Shown here: positions 34,574 to 43,801 of the stretch, piece after piece
How positions within the stretch are numbered: position 1 is the first letter of the stretch
How the letters are laid out: every line of letters starts with the position of its first letter
NCBI GenBank assembly: GCA_036821185.1
Contig: DAISKD010000006.1
Coordinates: forward strand, 1-64,000
Reading direction: 5' to 3'
DNA length: 64,000 bases
Origin: CALJTV01 sp036821185
Lineage (GTDB): Bacteria > Chloroflexota > Dehalococcoidia > GIF9 > UBA5629
Translations under genes and position numbers: made by a program
The notes under the pieces: model-generated
What the model saw: only the letters and a program-made list of their open reading frames with translations
Database searches by the model: none
Told to the model about the DNA's origin: nothing

Positions 34574-35617
34574 ATGTCAAACACTGTTTATCAGAGACTA
34601 GCCGACGCGCTGAACGCACGTGGTGCCGCATATCCCTCTGTGCCCTGCCCGGAGTTTTATGCCCTGGTGGAAGAGCTGTTTGCACCGGAGGAGGCTGAGA
34701 TTGCCTGTCGCATGCCTGATGGTCTATCGACCATCGATGACCTGGCAGGGCGGATACCGGATATGGACAAGGGGTGCCTGGAAAAAAGTCTCGAGAGTAT
34801 GGCGCAAAAGGGCATTGTAAGGGTGAAGGAAATTGATGGCAGGAAGTATTACGAACTGTTACCCTGGGTGCCAGGCACCATTGAATTGCAGTTTATGAGG
34901 GGGCGAGATGATGAGCATACAAGAAGGCTGGCGCAGCTATTAAGGGACTATAGCAGGGCGTTGAGGAACTTAGCCCCTTCTGCGGCTCAAACCACTGAGG
35001 TTACAGCACCTGTTACCAGGACTATTCTTGTAAGGAGGGAGGTACGCCACCTTAGCACCATTTTGCCTTACGAGGAGGTATTGAAACTTATAGAGAACAC
35101 CGAGTACATAACTGCAGGGACATGTGTCTGCCGCCATCAGGGCGACCTGCTGGGCAGGCCCTGCGACAAGCCTAAAGAGGACATGTGCATGGTGTTTGGC
35201 GAGTCTGCCAAGTTCGTCGCCAAGTATGGATTTGCCCGTCCTGTTTCGAAGACGGAGGCTCGCCGCGCTATAGAGAAGGCAGAAGAAGCAGGGCTGGTGC
35301 ACTCCTATGCCAATACCGAGGACAGTGCTATAAACCTTCTGTGTAACTGCTGTGGTTGCCATTGCTTTATACTAAGACCTCTGTTACGGCACCCTTCGCC
35401 CGCGCAGGGCGTAATCGCTGAGTGGGTCTCGGTTATCGACGATGAGGAATGCACCGGGTGTGGTGCCTGTGTGGACCGGTGCTGGATGAAGGCGTTGCGC
35501 CTTGAAGGTGATCGTGTAATAAGCACCATCGACCGTTGCATTGGCTGCGGTGTGTGTCGTTATGTCTGTCCGACTGACGCAATCAAGTTAGAGCGGCGGG
35601 AAACAGTTCGAAGCTAG
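34574..35617 (+). CDS. Winged-helix and 4Fe-4S ferredoxin-domain protein
   Basis: A 347-aa protein. The first 100 residues look like a winged helix (STIDDLAGRIPDMDKGCLEKSLESMAQKGI is described here only by its ends, STIDDLAG and MAQKGIVRV). A central region has cysteine motifs CVCRHQGDLLGRPCDKPKEDMC and LLCNCCGCHC in part, and the C-terminus has two clusters, CTGCGACVDRC and CIGCGVCRYVCP. It resembles 4Fe-4S proteins common in anaerobic Dehalococcoidia and Deltaproteobacteria with no assigned role. AAGGAGAGG precedes ATG 34574. It may be a redox-responsive regulator; that is inference from domain order. Confidence 0.82.
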   Translation: MSNTVYQRLADALNARGAAYPSVPCPEFYALVEELFAPEEAEIACRMPDGLSTIDDLAGRIPDMDKGCLEKSLESMAQKGIVRVKEIDGRKYYELLPWVPGTIELQFMRGRDDEHTRRLAQLLRDYSRALRNLAPSAAQTTEVTAPVTRTILVRREVRHLSTILPYEEVLKLIENTEYITAGTCVCRHQGDLLGRPCDKPKEDMCMVFGESAKFVAKYGFARPVSKTEARRAIEKAEEAGLVHSYANTEDSAINLLCNCCGCHCFILRPLLRHPSPAQGVIAEWVSVIDDEECTGCGACVDRCWMKALRLEGDRVISTIDRCIGCGVCRYVCPTDAIKLERRETVRS

Positions 35618-35939
35618 CGGATCGGTCGAGCCAACGCGAGGCTTGTTTTGCAAGTTGTATTTCCCCGAGCGGGTGCATTTAGGAGTGTGTTCCTGCATAG
35701 GGACAAACGCTCTCGAAGGTGAAATCTGCTAAAATATTAACCTAGTAGTTGGCCTTTTTTGTTTTTAAGCCTGATCCAGCTATATAGATATGGATTGTGG
35801 GGAGACTGCCATTTGTTTGTGGGCATAGCTCCTGGTGGGGTCAGAGGGTTGAGATTTTTTCAGTCATTATGCCAAAGGTAAAGCCATTGCTATTTCGCCT
35901 TGGCGGAATATTGGGGACGCATGACTGGAACGAAGAGCG
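35618..35939. other. Intergenic region of 322 bp
   Basis: Between the ferredoxin-type gene and the radical SAM gene. It contains an imperfect inverted repeat around 35690-35730 (GAGTGTGTTCC with GGGACAAACGCTC) and an A/T-rich stretch with a T-run near 35755-35765. I see no ORF with a ribosome site and no confident promoter or terminator. Confidence 0.4.
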
Positions 35940-37772
35940 ATGAGCGGGCGGAATTTCATTAGCGATGAAATTTTATACGCCGTGTCTAAACCGGCACGAT
36001 ATGTCGGCGGTGAGTGGAACAGCGTAGTCAAGCAGTGGGACAAGGTGCCGATAAAGATAGCACTGGCCTTCCCCGACGTTTATGAGGTCGGCATGTCGAA
36101 TCTGGCACTGCCTATTCTTTACAAAATACTGAATGAACAACCTGATGTCCTTGCCGAGCGCGTTTTTGCGCCGTGGCTGGACATGGAAGCCAAAATGAGG
36201 GAGCACCACATATCTTTGTTCAGCTTAGAGAACAAGTACCCCCTCAAGGAATTTGACATAATCGGTTTCTCTCTGGGCTACGAGCTGACATATACCAATG
36301 TGCTTAATATGCTGGATCTTGCAGGCATACCTGTGAGGAGCGGCGAGCGAGACGATTCCCACCCGTTAGTGATAGCTGGCGGTAGCTGCGTGTTCAACCC
36401 CGAGCCAATGGCAGACTTTATCGACCTGTTTGTCATTGGTGAGGCCGAGGAGGTGATTTTAAGGTTTCTGGACGTTTATCGCGCTTATCGAGGCAACAAG
36501 AAGCAGTTGTTGAGAGAGATAGCCAAGTTGCCAGGAATATATGTGCCCAGTTTTTACCGCGTAGCTTACGACAAGGATGGTGCGGTGGCTGCATTCGAGC
36601 CTCTGGTGTCCGAGGCGAGACTGCCCATTGAGCGCCAGGTAGTTGCTAAGCTTCCCTATCCTGTGACCAGACCGGTGGTGCCCTATATCAAGATAGTACA
36701 TGACCGGGGGGCAGTGGAGATACAACGGGGTTGCTCCCGGGGGTGCCGTTTTTGTCAGGCCGGGGTGATATATCGTCCCAGCCGCGAGTTGCCAGAGCAG
36801 GAAGTGATCGATGCCGTGGACAAGATAATTGGTAACTGCGGCTACAACGAGGTGACGCTGGTCTCTCTGAGCAGCAGCGATTACCGGGGTATAAGCGGGC
36901 TGGTGAATTCATTAGCGCGGCGATACTCGAAGGATACGCTCACTATCTCCTTGCCTAGCCTGAGACTCGATGCTTCGGCTATTGGGCTAATAGAAGCTTT
37001 GCCTAGGAAACATAAGACCACAATCACCTTTGCCCCCGAAGCTGGTACGGAGAGGTTGCGACGGGTGATAAATAAGGGTATATCAGAGGAGGGGATAATG
37101 GGGGCACTGGCTGTCGCATTTGAGAGAGAATGGCTCAATGTAAAGCTGTATTTTATGCTCGGACTACCTACCGAGACTATGGATGATGTTAAGGGTATAG
37201 TGGACTTAGCACAGAAAGCTATGAATATGGGAAGGAAGCTGCGGGGTAAGAATCCGGCGCTCCGCATCAGCGTAGCTGCCTTTGTACCTAAGGCACATAC
37301 ACCTTGCCAGTGGGTAGCCCAGGACACTATGGAGCAATTGGCTACCAAACATAGCTTGGTGAAGCATGGTGTGCAGCGCGCTGGTGTGCAGTTCTCGTGG
37401 CAAGATGTCAGGATGAGCTTGCTTGAAGCGGTATTTTCCCGCGGTGACAGGCGGCTTAGCGATGTTATCTATCGAGCATGGCAACTTGGTTGTAAGTTTG
37501 ATGCCTGGCAAGAATGCTTTAACTATCAAGCGTGGTTGCGTGCTTTCGAGGAGAGTAGCCTCGCTATCGCTGCCTATGCTAATAGGGAACGCTCTCTGGA
37601 CGAAGTGCTACCGTGGCAGCATATAGATACAGGGGTCACTATGTCGTTTTTAAAGAGCGAGTATGATAATATGTGGCAGGAAAGGGCGACGCCTGACTGC
37701 CGTTATGCCGGGTGTAATACCTGTGGGCTGCACCGCTGGCACCCGGATTGTAGTAAGAAGGCTCAACGCTGA
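35940..37772 (+). CDS. B12-binding-type radical SAM protein (TIGR03960-like)
   Basis: A 610-aa protein. An N-terminal region (about 40-200) resembles a cobalamin-binding fold (IALAFPDVYEVGMSNLALP, VIAGGSCVFNPEP). A radical SAM domain follows with the cluster motif CSRGCRFC near residue 265 in QRGCSRGCRFCQAGVIYRPS. The C-terminus ends in CRYAGCNTCGLHRWHPDC, typical of this family. In many bacteria it is fused or adjacent to a TIGR03936/DUF2344 protein and close to L21/L27 genes; none is present here. Reaction unknown. The ribosome site before ATG is weak (GAAGAG). Confidence 0.88.
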   Translation: MSGRNFISDEILYAVSKPARYVGGEWNSVVKQWDKVPIKIALAFPDVYEVGMSNLALPILYKILNEQPDVLAERVFAPWLDMEAKMREHHISLFSLENKYPLKEFDIIGFSLGYELTYTNVLNMLDLAGIPVRSGERDDSHPLVIAGGSCVFNPEPMADFIDLFVIGEAEEVILRFLDVYRAYRGNKKQLLREIAKLPGIYVPSFYRVAYDKDGAVAAFEPLVSEARLPIERQVVAKLPYPVTRPVVPYIKIVHDRGAVEIQRGCSRGCRFCQAGVIYRPSRELPEQEVIDAVDKIIGNCGYNEVTLVSLSSSDYRGISGLVNSLARRYSKDTLTISLPSLRLDASAIGLIEALPRKHKTTITFAPEAGTERLRRVINKGISEEGIMGALAVAFEREWLNVKLYFMLGLPTETMDDVKGIVDLAQKAMNMGRKLRGKNPALRISVAAFVPKAHTPCQWVAQDTMEQLATKHSLVKHGVQRAGVQFSWQDVRMSLLEAVFSRGDRRLSDVIYRAWQLGCKFDAWQECFNYQAWLRAFEESSLAIAAYANRERSLDEVLPWQHIDTGVTMSFLKSEYDNMWQERATPDCRYAGCNTCGLHRWHPDCSKKAQR

Positions 37773-37820
37773 TATGGAAATAGCGGATATGTAGTATAAT
37801 TTACACTTGTGGAGGGGAAC

Positions 37821-39743
37821 ATGGAAGGCGTATCTTTACCATCTGAGGCAGTATACTGGCCATTTAAGAAGTACCTTGAGATGTACCGGAGGTCAATAGA
37901 CGATCCGGAGCATTTCTGGGCAGAGGAAGCAAGGAAACTGGACTGGTTTAAGACGTGGGACACTGTCCTGGAGTGGGACCCACCTTATGCGCGCTGGTTT
38001 GTCGGCGGCAAGATTAATGCCTGTTACCAGTGTGTTGACAGACATGTGAAAACGTGGCGCCGTAGTAAGGTAGCTATATACTGGGAGGGGGAGCTAGGGG
38101 ACAGCCAGGTCCTTAGCTATTCTACTCTGTACCGCTGGGTGAACAAGTTTGCTTCGGTGCTGAAGAATCTAGGTGTGAACAAAGGTGATAGGGTGGTCCT
38201 CTATTTACCCATGGTGCCGGAGCTACCCATATTCATGCTGGCCTGTGCGCGGATAGGGGCTGTCCATACTGTTGTCTTTTCTGGGTTCAGTGCCCAGGCG
38301 CTGGCAGACAGGATTAATGACACTCAGGCTAAGGTCTTAGTAACCGCTGATGCCGGTTTTAGGCGGGGTAAATACCTGGAGCTGAAAAACATAAGCGATG
38401 AGGCCTTGAATCTGGCACCTTCTATTGAAAAGGTTGTGGTGACCAGTCGGGGTGGTATACCTGTAAATATGAAACCGGGGCGTGACTTCTGGCTGCACGA
38501 ACTGCTGGATGATGCAGTCTCATATGTACCGGCTGAACCTGTTGAGGCTACACATCCTCTCTATATACTTTACACTTCCGGTACCACGGGGAAGCCGAAG
38601 GGTATTGTACACAGCACCGGCGGTTACCTTGTGTTCACAAATTCCGGTTACAAGTGGGTATTCAACGTAAAGGAGGAGTCTGTCTACTGGTGCACCGCTG
38701 ATGTTGGCTGGGTGACCGGGCATAGCTCCGTGGTCTATGGCCCTTTAAGCCATGGTGCCGCGATAGTACTTTATGAGGGAGCACCAGACTATCCTTCCGT
38801 TGACAGGTGGTGGGATATTGTAGAGAAGTACGGGGTCACCATTTTTTATACTTCGCCTACTGGTATCAGAATGCTGATGCGATATGGTGAGGATGTAGTT
38901 AAGAGACATGACCTTAGCAGTCTTGAACTGCTGGGTAGTGTGGGTGAGGCTATCAACCCTGAAGCATGGCACTGGTACTACCGTGTGGTCGGTGGTGAGA
39001 GGTGTCCCATAGTGGACACCTGGTGGCAAACGGAGACCGGCGGCACAATGATATCGCCGACTCCCGGCATAGAGCTTGTGCCGCTGAAGCCGGGCTCGGC
39101 GACCCTTCCGCTACCTGGAGTGGATGCTGATATAGTTGACGAAGGCGGCAGGTCTGTCCCCGCTGGAGAAAAGGGATATTTAGTGATAAAGTCCCCCTGG
39201 CCCGGCATGCTCATGGGCATCCATGGTGACCCTCAAAGATACAAAGACACCTATTGGTCGAAGTTCCCGGGCATGTTCTATACGGGCGATTATGCTATCA
39301 GGGACAAGGATGGCTACTTCTGGCTATTAGGTAGAGCCGACGAAGTGCTTAAGATAGCTGGGCACAGGATTGGCACCATAGAAATAGAAGATGCAGCGGT
39401 ATCGCACGAGGCTGTGGTCGAGGCGGCAGTTACCAGTCGTCCAGACCCTATAAAAGGGGAGGGCATTGTTATCTTTGTCACACTGAGGCAAGGTTTTGAG
39501 CCATCGCCGGAGCTGAAAGATAAGCTGAAGCAGCATATACGCTCAACCCTTGGTCCTGTGGTTACCCCAGATGAAATTTATTTTGTCAGCAAGTTACCCA
39601 AGACCAGAAGCGGCAAAATTATGAGGCGCGTCCTCAAGGCGGTTGCCAGCGGTGCTAGCATTGGCGACCTGACCACTTTGGAGGATGAGGCATCTGTCGA
39701 TGAGGTGAAAAAAGCTTTTGAAGAGCTTCAGAAAAAGTTCTAA
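37821..39743 (+). CDS. acs: Acetyl-CoA synthetase (AMP-forming)
   Basis: Activates acetate to acetyl-CoA with ATP. It has 640 aa. The adenylation core motif is YTSGTTGKPKG, the acyl-pocket/A5 motif is WWQTETGG, YTGDYA and GRADEVLKIAGHRIG lie in the hinge, and the catalytic acetylatable Lys is in RSGKIMRR. ATG 37821 is chosen because GGAGGGG lies 4 nt upstream; GTG 37809 overlaps that site. A TATAAT at 37795-37800 lies just ahead but has no good -35. It could supply the acetyl-CoA used by LeuA and CimA. Confidence 0.95.
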   Translation: MEGVSLPSEAVYWPFKKYLEMYRRSIDDPEHFWAEEARKLDWFKTWDTVLEWDPPYARWFVGGKINACYQCVDRHVKTWRRSKVAIYWEGELGDSQVLSYSTLYRWVNKFASVLKNLGVNKGDRVVLYLPMVPELPIFMLACARIGAVHTVVFSGFSAQALADRINDTQAKVLVTADAGFRRGKYLELKNISDEALNLAPSIEKVVVTSRGGIPVNMKPGRDFWLHELLDDAVSYVPAEPVEATHPLYILYTSGTTGKPKGIVHSTGGYLVFTNSGYKWVFNVKEESVYWCTADVGWVTGHSSVVYGPLSHGAAIVLYEGAPDYPSVDRWWDIVEKYGVTIFYTSPTGIRMLMRYGEDVVKRHDLSSLELLGSVGEAINPEAWHWYYRVVGGERCPIVDTWWQTETGGTMISPTPGIELVPLKPGSATLPLPGVDADIVDEGGRSVPAGEKGYLVIKSPWPGMLMGIHGDPQRYKDTYWSKFPGMFYTGDYAIRDKDGYFWLLGRADEVLKIAGHRIGTIEIEDAAVSHEAVVEAAVTSRPDPIKGEGIVIFVTLRQGFEPSPELKDKLKQHIRSTLGPVVTPDEIYFVSKLPKTRSGKIMRRVLKAVASGASIGDLTTLEDEASVDEVKKAFEELQKKF

Positions 39744-39855
39744 GATACAGGAGCTGCGCTCCGGTGCTTTGGTTGCCTGTGTGCTCGTGGAAAACTTGTG
39801 AGCGGTGGGCTTTGCTGTACCGGCGTGGTTTCAACTTTTATATAACAGGCCTGTT

Positions 39856-39884
39856 TTGACTTTATTGACACAAACGGTTAAACT
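39856..39884 (+). promoter_or_regulatory. Possible promoter of rplY
   Basis: TTGACT at 39856-39861 and TAAACT at 39879-39884, spacing 17 bp. A 12-bp palindrome, AACAGGCCTGTT (39844-39855), abuts the -35 and could be an operator. Confidence 0.45.
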
Positions 39885-39972
39885 TTGTGTTTGTTTCGAC
39901 GCACTTGATACCGCAAGTGTGATATTTGCTAAGACAAACTTTTGAGATATTAGTGAGAACGAGGGTTGAGCT

Positions 39973-40632
39973 ATGAAACCGCTTGAATTAAAGGTGTCAA
40001 GAAGGGAAGTGATTGGCAAAAAGGTGCGCTTCTTACGGCGGGAGGGCATCATACCCGGCAATATCTACGGTCGCGGATTTGAGTCAGTGCCGGTACAGGT
40101 TGACGCCAAAGCGTTTAAGCAATTGCTTTCGCGTGCTGGCATGACGGACCTTGTCCTTTTAAAATTAGACAATTCGGATGAGCCATTGAGGGCCCTGATT
40201 CGCGATGTACAGCGTAATCCCATTACGGACGAGCTGCTGCATGTGGAGTTCTATCAGGTCAGGGCGACAGACAGGATCAAGGCCGAGGTGACTCTCGAAT
40301 TTATTGGCGAAGCACCGGTGCTGAGCAAAGTGAAGGGTAGCACCTTACTTCACCTGGTGGACTCATTGCAAATCGAGGCTTTGCCAGATAACTTGCCTCA
40401 CAGTCTTCAGGTTGACTTATCGGTTCTTGAAGACGTTGACCAGTCGATCTGTGTCCGGGATATACGGGTGGGGGAGGGAGTCACCATGCTCAACGATCCT
40501 GACCAGGTGGTGGTCAAGGTGGTCGAGGCTGCCAGGGTAGTGGAGGAAGTCCCGGTTTCTGTTGCGGAAGAGGCAGTGCCGGCTGAGGAGGAAGTAGAGG
40601 AGGGTGAGGAAGAAGCAAGCGATAAGGATTGA
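39973..40632 (+). CDS. rplY: 50S ribosomal protein L25, long (Ctc/TL5) form
   Basis: Binds 5S rRNA. It has 219 aa, with the L25 domain at about 1-95 (REGIIPGNIYGRG, DVQRNPITDELLHVEFYQV), the TL5 C-terminal beta domain to about 185, and a strongly acidic tail (EEEVEEGEEEASDKD). GAGGG lies upstream of ATG 39973. A tRNA-Met gene follows 35 bp downstream and may share the transcript. Confidence 0.94.
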   Translation: MKPLELKVSRREVIGKKVRFLRREGIIPGNIYGRGFESVPVQVDAKAFKQLLSRAGMTDLVLLKLDNSDEPLRALIRDVQRNPITDELLHVEFYQVRATDRIKAEVTLEFIGEAPVLSKVKGSTLLHLVDSLQIEALPDNLPHSLQVDLSVLEDVDQSICVRDIRVGEGVTMLNDPDQVVVKVVEAARVVEEVPVSVAEEAVPAEEEVEEGEEEASDKD

Positions 40633-40667
40633 CACCTTAAGGTCTGGTGTGTTAACTTTTGAACAAG

Positions 40668-40739
40668 GGCAGCGTAGCTCAGCGGAAGAGCAGGGGACTC
40701 ATAAGCCCTTGGTCGCTGGTTCAAATCCAGCCGCTGCCA
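40668..40739 (+). tRNA. tRNA with CAT anticodon (elongator Met most likely)
   Basis: A 72-nt cloverleaf. Acceptor GGCAGCG pairs with CGCTGCC, the D-arm is GCTC/GAGC, the anticodon loop is CTCATAA (CAT), and the T-arm is GCTGGTTCAAATCCAGC. It pairs at position 1-72, which speaks against initiator tRNA. An Ile2 (lysidine) identity cannot be excluded by eye. The CCA end is not encoded. Confidence 0.93.
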
Positions 40740-40910
40740 TTTTGTATCTACGGATACCGATCTTGGTCGGCATTCCTTGGGCGAGGGTTGAAAGTAGGCG
40801 AAGCGAATTTGGGTAGAAGCATTCAGAAAGACCTGTCGCAGCGTTAATTTAAATTTGGTTGAGGGGCTGCTTTTGCTATTTGGCTTCCTTCGTCTTCTCT
40901 ATCTCGGGCC

Positions 40911-41968
40911 TTAGGCTTTGTTTTCATCAAGGGCGCGGTAAAAAGCTTTCCAGAAAGGGTCAACAATGGGATGCTCCAGTTTTCTCTCTATCCCGTTTTC
41001 TACCACAATCATCCCCTCGGAAGGCTCTGTTAGTTCACCAGCGATTGAAGCGCAGATACCTTTTTGGGATAACGCCTCTACTATCTTTTGGGCTTTATGT
41101 TCTCGGCAGGCGATGATTAAGGTTCCCTCGCTAATAGAGCCGTAAGGGTCGATGCCAAAGTATTGGCATATCTCTTTCACACAACTCTCAAGCACAATTT
41201 GCTCCTTCTCTATCCTCACTCCCAGTCCGGCTGCCTGAGCTAGTTCGTATAAAGCCCCCCATATTCCACACTCGGTAGCATCATGCATAGCTGTAACTCC
41301 TTCTTCTCTTACTCCAACATTTATTGCGGTCATAGCGTCCTCAACCACTGACATCTTGTAAAAGACCTGTTCTGCTTTCCTAGCGAATTCGTCCCCCAAC
41401 TTGTTCTTGATGAGTTTCGGGAACATAGTGGCAAAGATGCCTGTTGCTTCAATTGCCGGTCCTTTGGTGATGATTATCTTGTCTCCGGCCTTGGCAAACT
41501 TAGGAGCGACATATTCGTCTTTTTCACCAATGCCAACCACTGTAGTCCGCCTACCATGGGATAATAACAATTCTCGTAGCGAGCGGTATGCCCGGCGATT
41601 ATCGAGATACCGAGCCGTTCGCATTCTCGATGTATTGTGGTCCATATTATCTCGAGTTGCCCCCTGGTCATTGACATGGGAAGGTTTAGATCGATGGATA
41701 GAAATCTGGGTTTCAGTCCGCAGGTTACAGAGTCAGAAAGAAGGATGTGGATAGCAAACCATGCAGCCCTTTCCCAGCCAAATTCCGGTACAATAAAGAC
41801 AGGGTCACAAGTGAAGGAGACGGCCATGTTTCCAATTTCAACTATGCCTGTATCCACACCATGTTGTGGAGGCACTAGAATTTTGTCGCTTTTGGCCCCC
41901 AAACGTGGAAATATGATTTCATTAAAGATTTCGGCGGAGATTTTGCCAATTTCTGGCATTTCATTCAT
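40911..41968 (-). pseudogene. PurM/HypE-like (AIR synthase-related) protein gene with a frameshift
   Basis: Two overlapping reading frames make one protein of about 352 aa. The N-terminal frame (41968 to about 41546) has LVPPQHGVDTGIVEIGN and ends its recognisable part at HTARYENCYYPMVGG. The C-terminal frame resumes at TTVVGIGEKDEYVAPKF and ends at 40911. The join lies at 41546-41551, where one base is missing (total length 1058 nt, one short of a codon multiple). ATP-binding AIR-synthase proteins of this group resemble HypE and SelD-type enzymes; the substrate is unknown. Its ATG overlaps the iscU stop. It is either a pseudogene or carries a sequence error. Confidence 0.82.
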
Positions 41969-42369
41969 GTCTGCTCTCTCCTTGCTGCTTGTCGTTGACG
42001 GTAGTCTTCAATAGCAGATTTAAGCGCCTCTTCAGCCAAAACGGAACAGTGTATCTTGATCGGGGGCAGTCCACCCAAAGCTTCGGCGACAGCCAGTTTG
42101 GAGATTGTAAGTGCTTCGTTTATACTTTTACCCTTCACCATCTCAGTGATCATAGAACTTGTGGCAATGGCTGCTCCGCAGCCCAATGTCTTGAATTTAG
42201 CATCAATGATGGTGCCATCTTTTACCTTAATGTAGATTTCCATAATATCACCGCATACTGGATTGCCAGCACGGCCGGTGCCATCAGGATCGACAATGTC
42301 CCCCGCATTTCTCGGGTTCATGAAGTGGTCTATGACTTTTTCACTATACTGTTTCCAGGTGGCGGACAT
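41965..42369 (-). CDS. iscU: Iron-sulfur cluster scaffold protein IscU/NifU-N
   Basis: Scaffold on which Fe-S clusters form using sulfur from cysteine desulfurase. It has 134 aa. All three ligand cysteines are present: GNPVCGD, GCGAAIATSS and IHCSVLAEEAL, with the conserved Asp next to the first. I start at ATG 42369, which overlaps the end of nifS by 26 bp; an in-frame ATG at 42393 adds eight basic residues. Its TGA overlaps the next gene. Confidence 0.93.
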   Translation of the reverse strand: MSATWKQYSEKVIDHFMNPRNAGDIVDPDGTGRAGNPVCGDIMEIYIKVKDGTIIDAKFKTLGCGAAIATSSMITEMVKGKSINEALTISKLAVAEALGGLPPIKIHCSVLAEEALKSAIEDYRQRQAARREQT

Positions 42370-43555
42370 TTTCTTTTCTCTTGTCTTTCGCATTCACAAT
42401 TTTAAAGGAAGGCGATATCGCTCTGAGCTTGGTTACAATTCGCGGCAGGACTTCTAGGACTCGATTTATCTCTTCCACGGTGGTCCATTTTCCCAGTGTA
42501 AATCTCAATGAGCCGTGTGCTTGCTCATGGGGGAGGCCCATTGCTAAGAGGACATGAGACGGTTCAAGACTTGAAGAGCTGCAAGCTGAGCCGGTAGAAG
42601 CGAGAATCCCTTCTAAGTCGAGATTCAGGAGCACGGATTCTCCTTCGACAAAACCGATGCTCACGTTGACATTGCCGGGCAACCTTTTTACTGGATGTCC
42701 GTTTAGACGAGTATGGTCAATTCGATCGAGTATACCCTGAATGAGTTGGTCGCGGAGTTTGGTCAGGCGCTTCGCCTCTTCGTCAATTTCTTGCCGGACA
42801 AGTTCTGCAGCTTTGCCAAAACCTACAATGCCGGGAACGTTTTCCGTACCTGCTCGTCGTCGCCGCTCTTGCTCGCCTCCGTGCATGAGCGAGGTCAACC
42901 TTATTCCCTTTCTGATGTAAAGTGCTCCAACGCCTTTGGGTCCGTACAGTTTGTGTGCCGATATGGACAACAAGTCTACACCGAGCTCGTCCACGTTTAC
43001 AGGTATATGTCCTACTGTCTGTACTGCATCGGTATGAAAGTAGACCCCGGCTTCCCTAGCAATCCTGCTTATCTCAGTAATCGGTTCTATCGTCCCCACT
43101 TCGTTGTTGGCGTGCATCACAGAAACCAGAATGGTCTTGCGGGTGATTGCCCTTTTAACGTCATCAGGGTCAACCATTCCGTTTCCATCGACGGGGAGAT
43201 AAGTTACATGGAACCGTGCTTTTTGTAAGAATTTGCAGGTCTCTATAACAGCGTGGTGTTCGATGGATGTGGTGATGATATGGTCTCACTTTTGTTGATT
43301 TGCTAGGGCTACGCCTGTTATCGCAAAATTATCGGACTCTGTTCCGCTGCTGGTGAAAACAATTTCTTCATCCTTGGCACCGATGAGCCGAGCTACAGCT
43401 TGTCTAGCTTTTTCGACGGCTTCTTTTGCCTCTTGCCCGTGTGAGTGGATGCTGGAGGGGTTGCCAAATTTTTCATTAAAGTATGGCAACATTGCCTCTA
43501 TAACCTCCGGATAGGCAGGCGTAGTTGCTGCGTAGTCCAGATATATTTTTCTCAC
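42344..43555 (-). pseudogene. nifS: Cysteine desulfurase NifS/IscS with an in-frame TGA at codon 90
   Basis: PLP enzyme that takes sulfur from cysteine for Fe-S clusters. Read through one TGA (43286-43288), the frame gives 403 codons of normal length. N-terminus YLDYAATTPAYPEV, HIITTSIEHHAVIET after the stop, PLP Lys in SAHKLYGPKGVG, and catalytic Cys in STGSACSSSS are all intact. The stop replaces the residue before DHIITT, which is glycine in the family (GGA to TGA is one change). GTG start with GAGGG 7 nt upstream. A second desulfurase at 50770-51918 could compensate. Readthrough, recent inactivation and sequence error are all possible. Confidence 0.88.
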
Positions 43556-43558
43556 GAT

Positions 43559-43801
43559 CTAACCCTCTACTATGTCTCCGACCACAGGGTCAACCCGAAC
43601 TCCTATCTGCTCCACCCATGCGATTCCTGCGTCTATCTCATTCTCAGGGCCCTCCAATTCTAAGACCACCCAACCTTTATCTTCTGAAACATCAGCACGG
43701 CGGATGTTAGTTACAACCTGAAATTTGTGCGATAACCGATAAATAATGGGTTCCTTTATCAGGTCGCTAGGGAAAGTGAACATAACTTGTTTCTTAGCCA
43801 T
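43559..43801 (-). CDS. NIL-domain protein
   Basis: An 80-aa protein consisting of a single NIL domain (VMFTFPSDLIKEPIIYRLSH, then GWVVLELEG and a hydrophobic C-terminal helix). NIL domains occur at the end of methionine-importer ATPases and in small ferredoxin or sulfur-assimilation proteins, where they are thought to sense or handle sulfur compounds. ATG 43801 overlaps the thrC stop (TGATG), with GGAGGG 5 nt upstream. Its place between thrC and nifS fits a sulfur-transfer role. Confidence 0.85.
   Translation of the reverse strand: MAKKQVMFTFPSDLIKEPIIYRLSHKFQVVTNIRRADVSEDKGWVVLELEGPENEIDAGIAWVEQIGVRVDPVVGDIVEG

Noticed and set aside
43286..43300. Selenocysteine at the nifS TGA
   Set aside because: The family has glycine there, it is not a redox site, and no stable hairpin follows the TGA.
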